From Bacteroidota bacterium (GTDB lineage Bacteria; Bacteroidota; Bacteroidia; AKYH767-A; 2013-40CM-41-45), in contig JADJSV010000007.1 in the NCBI GenBank assembly GCA_016711505.1, positions 62,001 to 126,000 of the forward strand: a DNA stretch of 64,000 nucleotides. Reading direction: 5' to 3'. A model generated the notes under the pieces. The model ran no database searches, was not told where the DNA came from, and saw nothing but the letters and a program-made list of their open reading frames with translations. The position numbers and the translations under genes are program-made. Positions 44,912 through 54,398 of the stretch are shown here, piece after piece (within the stretch, counting starts at the first letter, position 1; each line of letters opens with the position of its first letter).

Positions 44912-45843
44912 GCTATAGAATAAATACTGTTTTATTGATAATCTGGCTTTATTTCCCGATGGTGAAAGCCCAGGATAAACCTTATTCAAATATGTTGGTT
45001 TTTGCAAGTGATACACAGGCTCCACTATGGATTGAAAAAGTGTTTCTGAAATCCAATAACAATACAAAAGCTACAGAGCTTGTATTTAAAGATATTATAA
45101 GATTAAAACCGCTGGCGTTTTTTCTTTTAGGAGATGTTGTTTCATTAGGCTATAGTGAAAATAAATGGAAGCCGGTAGACGCATACATCAGAGCCGCAAG
45201 AAGTGAAGGAATTCCTATCTATGGAGTTCTTGGTAACCATGAATTAATGCAAAGACCTATTGCCGGTGAGGCGAAATTTCAAATCAGATTTCCTGACCAT
45301 AAACGAACAGGCTATGTTCAGGTATTTGATTCAATAGCAGTTGTTCTTCTGAACAGTAATTTCAATTCTTTAAGTCCGGATGAAATCAAAGAACAGAATA
45401 AGTGGTTGAAGGATACAGTAGCGGTGCTGGATAGCAGTGATTCTGTTAAAGCTATTATTTTTGGTTGTCATCACCCGCCTTACACAAATAGCAAATTGGT
45501 GAAGTCATCTTCATTGGTTCAGAATTATTTTGTTGAACCGTTTCTGGCTTCTAAAAAGGCAAAGCTTTTCATTACCGGACATTCGCATGCATTTGAATAT
45601 TTCAAAAAGAAAGGAAAGGATTTTATTATAATTGGTGGCGGTGGCGGTCTGAATCATCCATTAAGCAATTCAGCAGATCGGCTGGAAGATGTATCAGCAG
45701 AATATAAACCACATTTTCATTATCTTTCTGTTGAAATTCTCAATGAAGAACTTGTTGTTGTTTCACATGAACTTCAGGGAAGCCCATTCAAAGGATTTGA
45801 GATCGGTTATTCAATCAAGATACCACTGAAAGAGACGAATTAA
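44905..45843 (+). CDS. Exported metallophosphoesterase
   Basis: The 312-residue protein has a signal peptide (ending near VKAQ, residue 22) and the calcineurin-like metal motifs in order: FASDTQAP, LLGDVVS, GVLGNHE, GCHHPPY and GHSHAFEY, with a GGGGG turn after. It should act on phosphomonoesters or diesters in the periplasm. As the last gene of the operon with the phosphodiesterase, it may dephosphorylate the product of that enzyme. Confidence 0.9.
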   Translation: MVSYRINTVLLIIWLYFPMVKAQDKPYSNMLVFASDTQAPLWIEKVFLKSNNNTKATELVFKDIIRLKPLAFFLLGDVVSLGYSENKWKPVDAYIRAARSEGIPIYGVLGNHELMQRPIAGEAKFQIRFPDHKRTGYVQVFDSIAVVLLNSNFNSLSPDEIKEQNKWLKDTVAVLDSSDSVKAIIFGCHHPPYTNSKLVKSSSLVQNYFVEPFLASKKAKLFITGHSHAFEYFKKKGKDFIIIGGGGGLNHPLSNSADRLEDVSAEYKPHFHYLSVEILNEELVVVSHELQGSPFKGFEIGYSIKIPLKETN

Positions 45844-45846
45844 ATT

Positions 45847-46260
45847 TTAGTTATGGAAAATTATTTTTGATATGTTTCTCACAACAATTTCTTCAGTTAA
45901 TGGCTTTGAAATAATGTCTTTAATGATCTCATAAGCTTCAGCTTTCTTAATGTCCTGCTGATCGATCGAAGAAGTAAGCATGTACACCGTACAATTACTG
46001 AGAAAAATTTCGGGAAAATCTGATAGCTCATCAATAAATTCCCAGCCACTCATTCCATTCATATTGATATCTGCAAATATAATATCAGGAAATTTTTCGT
46101 CTTCAAATTTTATTATTGTCCGCAGAAAGTTTAATGCTTCTTTAGCATCTACAAAAGAACTTATTTTTAGATCATAGCCGGAGAACTGAAATATTTTTTC
46201 ATTGATCAGATTCGACATGGGGTCATCGTCAAGTAAGAGTATATGAATAGGTGATTTCAT
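45847..46260 (-). CDS. Single-domain response regulator (REC)
   Basis: The 137-residue receiver has an acidic pocket LLLDDDPMS, phospho-Asp in FADINMNGMSGWEF, Thr/Ser in MLTSS and Lys in ISKPL. There is no output domain. It starts 5 nt after the stop of the PAS kinase 46266..48180, its obvious partner. Confidence 0.92.
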   Translation of the reverse strand: MKSPIHILLLDDDPMSNLINEKIFQFSGYDLKISSFVDAKEALNFLRTIIKFEDEKFPDIIFADINMNGMSGWEFIDELSDFPEIFLSNCTVYMLTSSIDQQDIKKAEAYEIIKDIISKPLTEEIVVRNISKIIFHN

Positions 46261-46265
46261 ATCAT

Positions 46266-48180
46266 TTATTCTAAAGGAAAATATATTTTGAATTTGCTGC
46301 CAACATTGACGGTACTTTCTACTTCTGCTTTTCCTCCCAATGATTCTGCCTGGACTTTTACCAGGTTTAATCCGATTCCTTTTCCATCGATTGTTTTGCC
46401 ATGAAATCTGTTGTATAATCCAAAGATCTTTTCTGCATTACGGCTCAGGTCAATTCCTAATCCATTGTCCTCAACTGAAAGAATAATCATTTCATCTTCT
46501 AATTTTGTTTGAACATGAATTTTCAATGGACGTGATTTTGAACGATATTTTAATGCATTGGAAATTAAATTATATAAAATACTGTAGATATAACTTTTTA
46601 CACTTGAAATAACCGGCTGTTCTGAAAAGTCATATGTAATTTCTGCATTCGATTCTTTGATCTCATTCTCCAGAACCTTTTTAATAAGATCAAGTTCGTT
46701 TTCCATCTCTATTATTGATTTTTGCTTTGCTTCATCACGAATAGAAATGGCATTGTTAATATCCTTCACAACATTGTCGAGATTTCCGATTTCAATTGCA
46801 ACGTTTTCAAGAATGGTTTTGTCGTTTATAATAAATCCCGGATCATTCCTTGATAATGAGATCAAGCCAAGTACACGTGCTATAGGGGCCCTGAGATCAT
46901 GAGAAACTGCGTATGCAAATTGCCGGAGCTCCTTATTCTTTGTTTCAAGTCTTGAAACCATTTCCAGGGTATTTTTTTCTGATTGCTTTTGCTTGGTCAG
47001 ATCAGTCATCAAAACTGAAATCCCATTTTCAGTTGGATAAATGTTTACTTTATATATGTATGATTCTTCACCAATATTAAAAGTTGTAGTAAAGTTTTTC
47101 GCTTTACCTGTTTTCATCACTACCTTATATTCCGGCAGGAATAATGTACCATTATCTTCATAGACTTCGTCAATCGTCTTGCCAATTACGTCTTCTGCTT
47201 TTTTTTCCGGTAAATTTTTCACATGCTTTATTGAAACTTGTATGCCGGTATTTTCTATCAAGAGAAAAGAACATATTTGGCATATTGTCAGTCAACACAT
47301 CATATCTGAGTTCACTCTTCTGTACTATTTCTTTGGAAAGCAACATTTCCTTCATCTCAATATTCTTCTTGCTTTCTGTTATGTCAGTTGAAACAACGCA
47401 AACTGCATACATTTTATTCTCTTCATCGTAAAGCGGAAATTTGGATGTGTGGTAGTAGTGAATTGAACCATCTGCATGTTTGATTTTTTGTTCAAATTCA
47501 ATCTGTCTGTTTTCACGGACAACCTGAAAATGTGTTTGCTCATTCTGCAGATCGGTCTCCTTCTTTAAATGTTCAGTACTGTATTTACCAATTAGTGTAG
47601 AAGCATCAATATTGTAAACTTTTTCTTTTTGCCGGTTGATGAATAGATATCTTCCTGTCAGATCTTTAATGTATACGATCATGCTTGTGTTTTCTAAAAT
47701 ACCTTTCAGTAAACCTTCGCTTTCATTAAGTTTTTTCTTTATGATGGATTGTTCGGTGACATCACGAAACACCAATGCTACGCCCGATACATTTGAATGA
47801 TCATCAAGAATAGGAATTGCACTATTGGAAATTATGAACTGTGATCCGTTTCTCTTCAGCAACACAGTATGATTAGGCAATGCAATTTCCCGCTTTTCAT
47901 TTGATGCTTTCAAAACAAGATTTTGAACAGGAAATGAAACCCCTTCATGAATTGCATTAAAAATATTCTCTATCGGTTTACCCTGAGATTGCTCCAGTTT
48001 CCATCCTGTCAGATTTTCGGCAACTTCATTCATGTTCAGGACAACTCCATTATCATCGGAAAGAATGATGGCATCACCCATTTTGTGCAGAATCTTGGAG
48101 ATCCATACATCATCTGATATATCTAGTGACTTTCCTGAGTCGTTATTTGCATAAGAATCATTGATTGAATGTTCTGTCAT
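46266..48180 (-). CDS. Triple-PAS histidine kinase, frameshifted at A8 run
   Basis: Read as one gene of 637 residues. PAS1 starts at about residue 28 (MGDAIILSDDNG), PAS2 at about 150 (LLKGILENTSMIVYIKD) and PAS3 at about 290 (LTDNMPNMFFSLDRK). HisKA (VSHDLRAPIARVLGL) and HATPase (SNALKYR, EDNGLGI, GKGIGLNLVK) follow. In PAS3 the frame is broken by eight T residues on the plus strand (47199-47206); seven would join FTGKKAEDVIGK without a stop. It has no membrane helix. It is paired with the receiver downstream. The break may be a sequencing error or slippage. Confidence 0.83.
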
Positions 48181-48510
48181 TTTAAAATGGGTTCAAATTC
48201 TGAGTGTTTAGGAGGTTTAAGGTTTTTCAGTTGACATTTTATGATATTGTCAGGTAGTGAATTTAAAACCGAACTCCTCTTAACATTTACCAATCTGTTA
48301 AAAAAACGTTCCTTGATAAGTTAGATTCAACGCTGGGGTATTCAGGTTTTGAACAAGGAGGAATGGAATTCATGTTTAAACCTAAGTTTCAGTAATAAAA
48401 TTTGAATCTGAAGCATGCTCTACTGATGATTATTGGCACAAGATTTTATTCCTAATGAACCATAATATGAGCCTGCTATTAGAATAACGTGGGTTCGCTA
48501 AAAAAAAATT
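48181..48510. other. Intergenic gap (330 bp)
   Basis: Between divergent kinase and barrel genes. Apart from the promoter-like site at 48434-48448 I see no gene, repeat or convincing hairpin. Confidence 0.6.
48434..48448 (+). promoter_or_regulatory. Putative sigma-54-type promoter (TGGCAC-N5-TTTA)
   Basis: TGGCAC, AAGAT, TTTA. Predicted +1 is near 48460, about 51 nt before the ATG at 48511. Confidence 0.55.
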
Positions 48511-49101
48511 ATGAAAAAAATTACAAGTCTGATCATCGCAGTTAGTCTGCTAACAACAGTTTCTGTAGCTCAAAAAGTAACAATTGGCCCTAAATTAGGA
48601 TTAAATTTCAGTACACTTACTGATGTTGAAGATGCAGAATCAAGAATCGGGCTGCAGGCCGGAGGGTTCTTGGTTTATAGTATTGTTGAACATTTTGGTG
48701 TTAGCCTGGATGTAGTGTATTCGCAACAAGGAGCAAATTCGAAAATCGACAACAATGATTTGCATCTCGAGTATATTCAGATTCCTTTGCTTGCAAATGT
48801 TTTTTTCAATCAGTATGGAGATGACTTCCGTCCTAAGATCACACTGGGTCCTTCTTTAGGAATTCTTGCTTCTGCAAATGGTCCTTTTGTCGAGAAAGAG
48901 GACTTTAAAAGTACCGATTTTGGTTTTGTGGCTGGTTTGGGATTCAATTACAAAGTAGGGGAGAAGAAATGGCTGAACGTTGATGCACGTTATGGTATGG
49001 GTGCTTCAGAAATTTTTAAAGAAGATATTCCCGGAATGGATGTAAAGAATTCATACATTTCATTGACAGTTGGACTTGGTTTTGGAATTTCGGAAGAGTA
49101 A
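48511..49101 (+). CDS. PorT-like outer-membrane beta-barrel protein
   Basis: The 196-residue protein has a signal peptide (ending near SVAQ, residue 20). Strands typical of PF13568 barrels follow: TIGPKLGLNFSTL, LQAGGFLVYSIVEHFGVSLD, YIQIPLLANVFFNQ, DFGFVAGLGFNYKVG and SYISLTVGLGFGIS. It is similar in layout to the barrel at 4032. It is preceded by a sigma-54-like promoter and followed by a hairpin between convergent genes. Confidence 0.85.
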   Translation: MKKITSLIIAVSLLTTVSVAQKVTIGPKLGLNFSTLTDVEDAESRIGLQAGGFLVYSIVEHFGVSLDVVYSQQGANSKIDNNDLHLEYIQIPLLANVFFNQYGDDFRPKITLGPSLGILASANGPFVEKEDFKSTDFGFVAGLGFNYKVGEKKWLNVDARYGMGASEIFKEDIPGMDVKNSYISLTVGLGFGISEE

Positions 49102-49125
49102 AAAATTCGGAAGATCAAAAATATC

Positions 49126-49158
49126 CAGAGCCTGTAAAGTTTTTCTTTACAGGCTCTG
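49126..49158. terminator. Hairpin between convergent genes
   Basis: A 13-bp stem CAGAGCCTGTAAA / TTTACAGGCTCTG with a 7-nt loop; T-tracts are weak on both sides. It is probably a bidirectional terminator. Confidence 0.6.
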
Positions 49159-49182
49159 TACTTATGTAATAAATGCTTAGCT

Positions 49183-49953
49183 CTATGAGGCTTTCTTTTT
49201 TGACAAACTTTGTTTCAACTGATCCATCAAATCATCGCTATGACGATGTGCAACTTTGAGTTTTCGAACCGGCTGACGCTTACCTGACGCTTTTGCTTTT
49301 ATTACTTTTAATAATGCCTTTGCATATTCATCTTTGTATTTCTCAATATCGAATTTTTTGGAATATTGCTTGATAAGTGACAACGCCATTTTAAGTTCCT
49401 GTGGTTTTACAGCAACCATTTTTGTAGCACCAAGATCGGATATGTCTCTTACCTCCTCTGAAAAACGGATTTTACTTAAGAGCAGAACATTTTTGTAAGG
49501 CCTTAGTACTGTCAATGCTTCTGCTGTTCGCATAACAAACTGTGCGATTCCAACTTTTCCGGATTTAGTCAATGCTGAATAAAGCAATGAGTAAGCTTTA
49601 ATTCCACTTTTCTCCGGCTGTATGTAATACGAACTTTCATAATAAATGGGATCAATTTCATTTTCATCTACAAATTGATTTACTTCAATGATCTTACTTT
49701 TCTCAGGGGCAGCTTCTTCAAAATCTGCATCATCAAGCAAAATGTAATCATCATTCATAAAATAAGCTTTCGCTATATTCTCCCATTTCACTTCCTTTCC
49801 CGTGGTCTCATTGATCCGCTGAAATCTGATCTTTGAATGATCCCTGCTGTCGACCATGTCGAGATCCAAATTACTTTGTTCAACAGCGCTATAAAGTTTT
49901 ACGGGAATGTTTACCAGACCAAAACCAATTGAACCTTTCCAGATCGCTTTCAT
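49183..49953 (-). CDS. ku: Non-homologous end-joining protein Ku
   Basis: The 256-residue protein matches bacterial Ku: the start MKAIWKGSIGFGLVNIPVKL, the VKWENIAKAY region, and YESSYYIQPEKSGIKAYSLL. Length is typical. The C-terminal tail is basic (KRQPVRKLKVAHRH), as in Ku proteins that recruit LigD. Ku encircles DNA ends for repair without homology. No LigD ligase or polymerase lies in the window. A weak promoter-like site (49975-49989) is 22 nt upstream. Confidence 0.97.
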   Translation of the reverse strand: MKAIWKGSIGFGLVNIPVKLYSAVEQSNLDLDMVDSRDHSKIRFQRINETTGKEVKWENIAKAYFMNDDYILLDDADFEEAAPEKSKIIEVNQFVDENEIDPIYYESSYYIQPEKSGIKAYSLLYSALTKSGKVGIAQFVMRTAEALTVLRPYKNVLLLSKIRFSEEVRDISDLGATKMVAVKPQELKMALSLIKQYSKKFDIEKYKDEYAKALLKVIKAKASGKRQPVRKLKVAHRHSDDLMDQLKQSLSKKKAS

Positions 49954-49974
49954 ATTGTTTTTATTCGGTAATAT

Positions 49975-49989
49975 GGAAAAAGAATGCCA
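49975..49989 (-). promoter_or_regulatory. Possible sigma-54-type promoter (TGGCAT-N5-TTCC)
   Basis: On the minus strand: TGGCAT, TCTTT, TTCC. The -12 half is poor, but predicted +1 is about 10 nt before the Ku ATG, as in the better sites. Confidence 0.35.
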
Positions 49990-50080
49990 GACTTACTCAG
50001 GATAGGAATTAACTACTTTTCCGGCACTAAAAATTTCCACTGATTTGAATTTATAAAGTTAGTTTAAAAATCACGAAAAA

Positions 50081-50120
50081 AAAAGAGTGTGCGCAGGAAT
50101 TGATTACCTGTTGCACACTC
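50081..50120 (-). terminator. Intrinsic terminator (minus strand)
   Basis: GAGTGTGCGCAGG / CCTGTTGCACACTC stem (bulged) with a 9-nt loop. On the minus strand it is followed by a long T-run. It ends the 50148..52094 gene. Confidence 0.8.
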
Positions 50121-50147
50121 CGTAGAAGATCTGATATTGTAAAGGAA

Positions 50148-52094
50148 TTAGTCTATTATGATTTTTTTTGTTTCAACTCCATCTTCAGCAATTATTTTTA
50201 AGAAGTAAACTCCTTTTGAAAATACTGATAAGTCTAATGTTGTTTTGTTTCTGAATGATGACGACCTTAATATATTTCCAGTTGAATTTGTTAATACATA
50301 TTTTACTTCTTTAACATTAGCTAAAAGTTCGATATTGATCTTATCTTTTGCAGGGTTTGGATAAATACTATTGATCAAAGGTTTGATCTCATCAACTCCA
50401 ACCGAAACAACAACATATACACAGTCTGAATTGGTACATGAATTCGAGCCTGTAACTGTTACGCAGTAGTTTCCTGTTGTTATAACTGTATAGGTTTGTG
50501 CAGTAGAGCCAAAAGTCCATTCATACTGTAATCCCGGACCTGCGTCCAGTAAAAAAGTAGAATCACTCACGGCAGTATCAGGACCAAGGTTAACACTTGG
50601 TTGAGAATTTAGGGTTATGGTTTTTGTGAATGTATTTCTTTGAGGATATACATCGTTTACATTCCCTGTTGTAAATGTAAAAGTATATGTACCACCGGCA
50701 GATGTATTGATAAAATTAGTAAGAGTAATTGTATCTGTAACTTCCGGCTCTAATGGAATATTATATGTTTCAGTTAAGTTTGCAGTAGTTGAACCGGTCA
50801 CTGAAATAGTCAAAGGAACATTAGCAACTGTTTTTCTTCCATAATTTTTGATGACGATTTCCATTGGAGTTTCTGAATCTCCACAAGAATTATTAGTTGG
50901 TGATAGCATATCAAAAACTGATGTATACGTCATTGGATTAGTAATATTCCCTGAACCATCAAGCTTTGCTATATAAGATTCTTCAAAGTTATATCCAAAA
51001 CTCCCTGTATGGCCGACAATAATATAACCACCATCCGAAGTTTGCTGTCCACTATAACCATGGTCATGATTATGTCTTCCAAAAGTTTTGTTCCAAAGTG
51101 TATCACCGGCAGAATTTGTTTTTACCATCCATATATTTGGATTTTCGTCTCCGTAACTTGATGTGGTGCCGCTTAAAATAAATCCGCCGTCTGTTGTACT
51201 TTCAACTCTGTGAAAATCATCAGGAGCAGTGTCACCATACATTTTTGCCCAGACAAATGCTCCGGAAGTATCAGTTTTTACCAGATAACCATCATCGTCA
51301 CCACCTGATATCAAAGAGGTGCTACCTGCAAGCATATAGCCATCTGAAAGTACAACAATACTTTCGACATTATCAGTTCCTAAAGTTCCTAGTTTTGTAG
51401 TCCAGATAACATTTCCTGTTGGATTGGTTCTTATCAAATACTGATCTAAACCATTTCCGGGGTTGTCACTTTGGCCTCCTAACAAATATCCGCCATCTGC
51501 TAAAATTTTTAACGAATTGGCATCATCATAATTAGATGAACCGTAGAGCTTGGTCCATAATGTATCTCCATTACTATCTGCATGAAGCATAAATGCATCA
51601 TAATATTGTGCAGGTGCCGAAGTAGTGTAACCAACGATTGTGAAGTTACCATTCCCGGTCTGAACAATATCCTGACCACGTTCTTTTCCGATACCACCAT
51701 AAAACTTTACCCATTGTTGTTGTCCTGATGAATTAAGTTTAATGTACAAAAGATCATCATCAAAACCGGAAACACTGGAAGTATAGCCGCAGAATGCAAA
51801 TCCTCCATCAGAGGTTTCAATGACCTTATAAAAAAGATCTTTTTTACTTTGAGGTCCATTATACTGATATGTCCACATCGTGTCACCATCTTGATCTAGT
51901 CTGACTGCGTAAGCGTCACTATCGTTTGCTGAAAAGTTGGCAGTGTATCCGGCAGCAATATATCCACCTCCGGAAACCTCTTTTACACTTCTGAAAACAT
52001 CAGTGCTGGTTCCGCTGAATAATTTTTCCCAGGTGACTTGAGCATTACTTTGCAGGGAAATTAAAAGAATAATGATTGTACTAAATAATTTCAT
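50148..52094 (-). CDS. Secreted repeat protein with type IX sorting domain
   Basis: The 648-residue protein has a signal peptide (ending near QSNAQ, residue 19). At least seven propeller-like repeats follow, of the form 'GGYIAAGYT...D.YAVRLDQDGDTMW' (residues 25-385). A middle region with beta-sandwich features comes next (about 395-560), then a C-terminal type A sorting tail (SIYPNPAKDKINIELL, then VYFLKIIAEDGVETKKIIID). It should be exported across the outer membrane by T9SS and attached or released. It is likely monocistronic. Confidence 0.9.
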   Translation of the reverse strand: MKLFSTIIILLISLQSNAQVTWEKLFSGTSTDVFRSVKEVSGGGYIAAGYTANFSANDSDAYAVRLDQDGDTMWTYQYNGPQSKKDLFYKVIETSDGGFAFCGYTSSVSGFDDDLLYIKLNSSGQQQWVKFYGGIGKERGQDIVQTGNGNFTIVGYTTSAPAQYYDAFMLHADSNGDTLWTKLYGSSNYDDANSLKILADGGYLLGGQSDNPGNGLDQYLIRTNPTGNVIWTTKLGTLGTDNVESIVVLSDGYMLAGSTSLISGGDDDGYLVKTDTSGAFVWAKMYGDTAPDDFHRVESTTDGGFILSGTTSSYGDENPNIWMVKTNSAGDTLWNKTFGRHNHDHGYSGQQTSDGGYIIVGHTGSFGYNFEESYIAKLDGSGNITNPMTYTSVFDMLSPTNNSCGDSETPMEIVIKNYGRKTVANVPLTISVTGSTTANLTETYNIPLEPEVTDTITLTNFINTSAGGTYTFTFTTGNVNDVYPQRNTFTKTITLNSQPSVNLGPDTAVSDSTFLLDAGPGLQYEWTFGSTAQTYTVITTGNYCVTVTGSNSCTNSDCVYVVVSVGVDEIKPLINSIYPNPAKDKINIELLANVKEVKYVLTNSTGNILRSSSFRNKTTLDLSVFSKGVYFLKIIAEDGVETKKIIID

Positions 52095-52375
52095 ATAGAT
52101 TAATTATTGTTTTAAATTTATTTTGTATATAAATGTACACATTGACCGTAATCATTCCTACAAATGAAGCATTCGGAAAATGTCATCTTTCATTGAATAA
52201 TTGAAATTCGGCCCGTTTTTATTGAGGAATGAAGGATAAGTTGCAAAATTAATTCATTTTTTATGCCAGACAAGGTCTATTTATGTGTTTGATCCGGAAT
52301 TCAAAGGATGTGTTTATTTATCTTAAATTTTGTAAAATCCATATATTTACTTCAAACTCTAAATCCACAGCGAAC

Positions 52376-53305
52376 ATGAAAACTAAATTTACCCAAATTG
52401 TTTTCTACACATCTATTATTGCTTTATTATTTAATTCATGTAGTAAAGATAAGGAAGAAGAACCTGTTCCAAATACTCCGGGTGGTTCATCCAATCCTGC
52501 ACGTGACTCCGCATTGGCTGATTACAATTTGAATTATCTCGGATCAGCAATTTCTAATCCGGGCTGGACGGGAAGTACTTCTACTTGTAATGCCGGTTCG
52601 GTTTCGCAAGCTTCACATGATGCTGTGATCAATCGAATAAATTATTTTCGGAGAATGGTCGGACTCAATGATAACTGCACATTGGACACGACGTTATTTG
52701 CACAGGAGCAAGAGACAGCATTAATGATGTCGGCTAATAATCAATTGAGCCATGCACCACCAATGACATGGTTATGTTATACTTCAATGGGAGCGGATGG
52801 AGCAGCATCAAGCAATATTGCATTGGGTTATAATTCATCAGCTGCAATTTCAGCTTTTATACGCGATGATGGTTCCGGAAATCAGGATGTAGGTCACAGA
52901 AGATGGATTCTTCATTCGAAAAAAAATAAATTTAGTTATGGTTCAACTTCAAATGCAATGGCATTATATGTCTTCTCATCTTTTTCTAATCCGTCGGTTC
53001 CTGCTTTCATCGCCTATCCGCCTAATGATTATATTCCTCAGTCGCTAATTCCAGGTCGTTGGTCTTTCGGAATTCCATCGGCAAATTTTTCTGCCGCAAC
53101 AGTAACAATGACCGGTCCTTCAGGCGCCGTGGCACTTAATGTCGTATCATCAACAGCTTCTTACGGTGATAAAACAATTGTTTGGGAACCAACCGGTATT
53201 GATCTTTCAAATGTAAATGATGTTGAATATACAATTACAGTGAGTGGAATAACCGGTGCAGCCCAAACAACTTACACTTACACAACTACCATTTTCAAAC
53301 CTTAA
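52376..53305 (+). CDS. CAP/SCP-domain lipoprotein
   Basis: I chose the ATG at 52376 because it begins a lipoprotein signal (lipobox LFNSC, Cys22). The 309-residue protein then has a Glu/Pro/Ser linker and a CAP domain (about residues 90-200: NRINYFRRMVGL, EQETALMMSANNQLSHAPPM, DVGHRRWIL), whose two histidines match the CAP cavity. An Ig-like C-terminal domain follows (VEYTITVSGITGAAQ). It is probably surface-attached; enzymatic activity is unproven for this family. Confidence 0.87.
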   Translation: MKTKFTQIVFYTSIIALLFNSCSKDKEEEPVPNTPGGSSNPARDSALADYNLNYLGSAISNPGWTGSTSTCNAGSVSQASHDAVINRINYFRRMVGLNDNCTLDTTLFAQEQETALMMSANNQLSHAPPMTWLCYTSMGADGAASSNIALGYNSSAAISAFIRDDGSGNQDVGHRRWILHSKKNKFSYGSTSNAMALYVFSSFSNPSVPAFIAYPPNDYIPQSLIPGRWSFGIPSANFSAATVTMTGPSGAVALNVVSSTASYGDKTIVWEPTGIDLSNVNDVEYTITVSGITGAAQTTYTYTTTIFKP

Positions 53306-53352
53306 TTTATGGAGGAGTGTATGTTTGATTTAGGTTTGAAAAGGTGGTTGTA

Positions 53353-53370
53353 GAGTGTGAGTGTGAGTGT
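53353..53370. repeat. Short hexanucleotide microsatellite (GAGTGT)3
   Basis: Three GAGTGT units, the complement of the CTCACA word at 2764. It is intergenic, before the tRNA. Confidence 0.7.
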
Positions 53371-53414
53371 GAGAGGACGCGACACACCCCACACCCCAAA
53401 CTCAAACTGTATAG

Positions 53415-53486
53415 TAGCCCTGGTAGGAATCGAACCTGCATCAAAAGTTTAGGAAACTTCTATTCTATCCATTGAACTACAGGGCC
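53415..53486 (-). tRNA. tRNA-Arg (anticodon CCT)
   Basis: On the minus strand the acceptor arms GGCCCTG / CAGGGCT pair (one G-U), the T-arm reads GCAGG TTCGATT CCTAC-type, and the anticodon stem GAAGT / ACTTT encloses TTCCTAA, giving anticodon CCT (reads AGG). The 3' CCA is not encoded. Confidence 0.95.
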
Positions 53487-53657
53487 ATTGGATTTGATGC
53501 GAAAGTAGTCAATTATCGAGTTTTTTTAAGAATAATCGAGGTAGTGATAGATTTCCTAATTTCTTGTGAAACAGTTATATAGGTTTTATTAAAGGTTTTT
53601 TGAACTTTTTGACGCTAGCCTTGTTACAGAAGTGTGAATATCGCTGAAAAATCAGGT

Positions 53658-54047
53658 ATGTCTTATATTCCGGGTCGTTGTAATATCGGACCTAAAGAAT
53701 TAATGGTTCGCAGAAAATTTTTAATGTTCTTTTTGCCTGTTTCATTCGGACTTTCAATTGCAATATTTGCATTTCCTGAATCAAAATTAATGTGGACGAT
53801 TTTACTTCTATCATCCTTTTCCGCAATTGTTCTGATCAGAGAAATTACAACTAAATTCTGTGTACTCTTTGGTTTTTTCAGCCTTTATAATTTTAAACAA
53901 CTGGGAAATTTAGATCATGTAATGAATTCTCAAAATAAAAGTCATGACCGCCGCCGGGTACTTAAAATTTTAGTAGCATCATTACTTTTTGCTTTTGTTT
54001 ACTCTAGCCTTCTTCACTATGTTGCTATCACAATTGACGTTCATTAA
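53658..54047 (+). CDS. Small membrane protein with YIPGRCNIGPKE motif
   Basis: The 129-residue protein starts MSYIPGRCNIGPKELMVRRK, an N-terminal CNIGxxE signature I have seen in small membrane proteins. It continues with about three membrane helices (residues 22-41, 45-63 and 107-124). I prefer the ATG at 53658 over the GTG at 53634 because the signature normally sits at the N-terminus. The function is unknown. Confidence 0.65.
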   Translation: MSYIPGRCNIGPKELMVRRKFLMFFLPVSFGLSIAIFAFPESKLMWTILLLSSFSAIVLIREITTKFCVLFGFFSLYNFKQLGNLDHVMNSQNKSHDRRRVLKILVASLLFAFVYSSLLHYVAITIDVH

Positions 54048-54398
54048 TTGTAGATGAGATCGAAATGGGATTTAAATTTTGTAAGAATCAAAAAAGTAGT
54101 TTTTTAATTTAAATGGTTGGGTAATTTATTACTCAAAAAAATTAATTATCCACAATTGCAGATATGCTTTGATTGTAAACTAAAAAGCAAATAAATTTGC
54201 TTCCATAGTTTTGATGGCCTATTTTTAATATCCTGAATCGTTTTCAGTTCAAAATCAATATTGACTTATAGTAATTAAGAGAGAAAGAGAAGACACTTAT
54301 GTTTAAATCTTCTATTTATTTGAAAAGAGAAATCTGTTAATGAAGTTAAATTAAGTAGAAATAGTCTGTTAACCCACTTATAAACTTGTAGTAAGATT
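54048..54398. other. Intergenic gap (351 bp) with a small palindrome
   Basis: I see no gene. AAGCAAAT / ATTTGCTT (54185-54202), a perfect 8-bp inverted repeat with a 2-nt spacer, may be an operator for the receptor operon at 54399. The only short ORF, 13 codons from 54299, is unconvincing. Confidence 0.4.

Noticed and set aside
52255..52269. Minus-strand TGGCAT upstream of 52094
   Set aside because: The expected -12 half is ATGA, and the site is about 170 bp from the gene.
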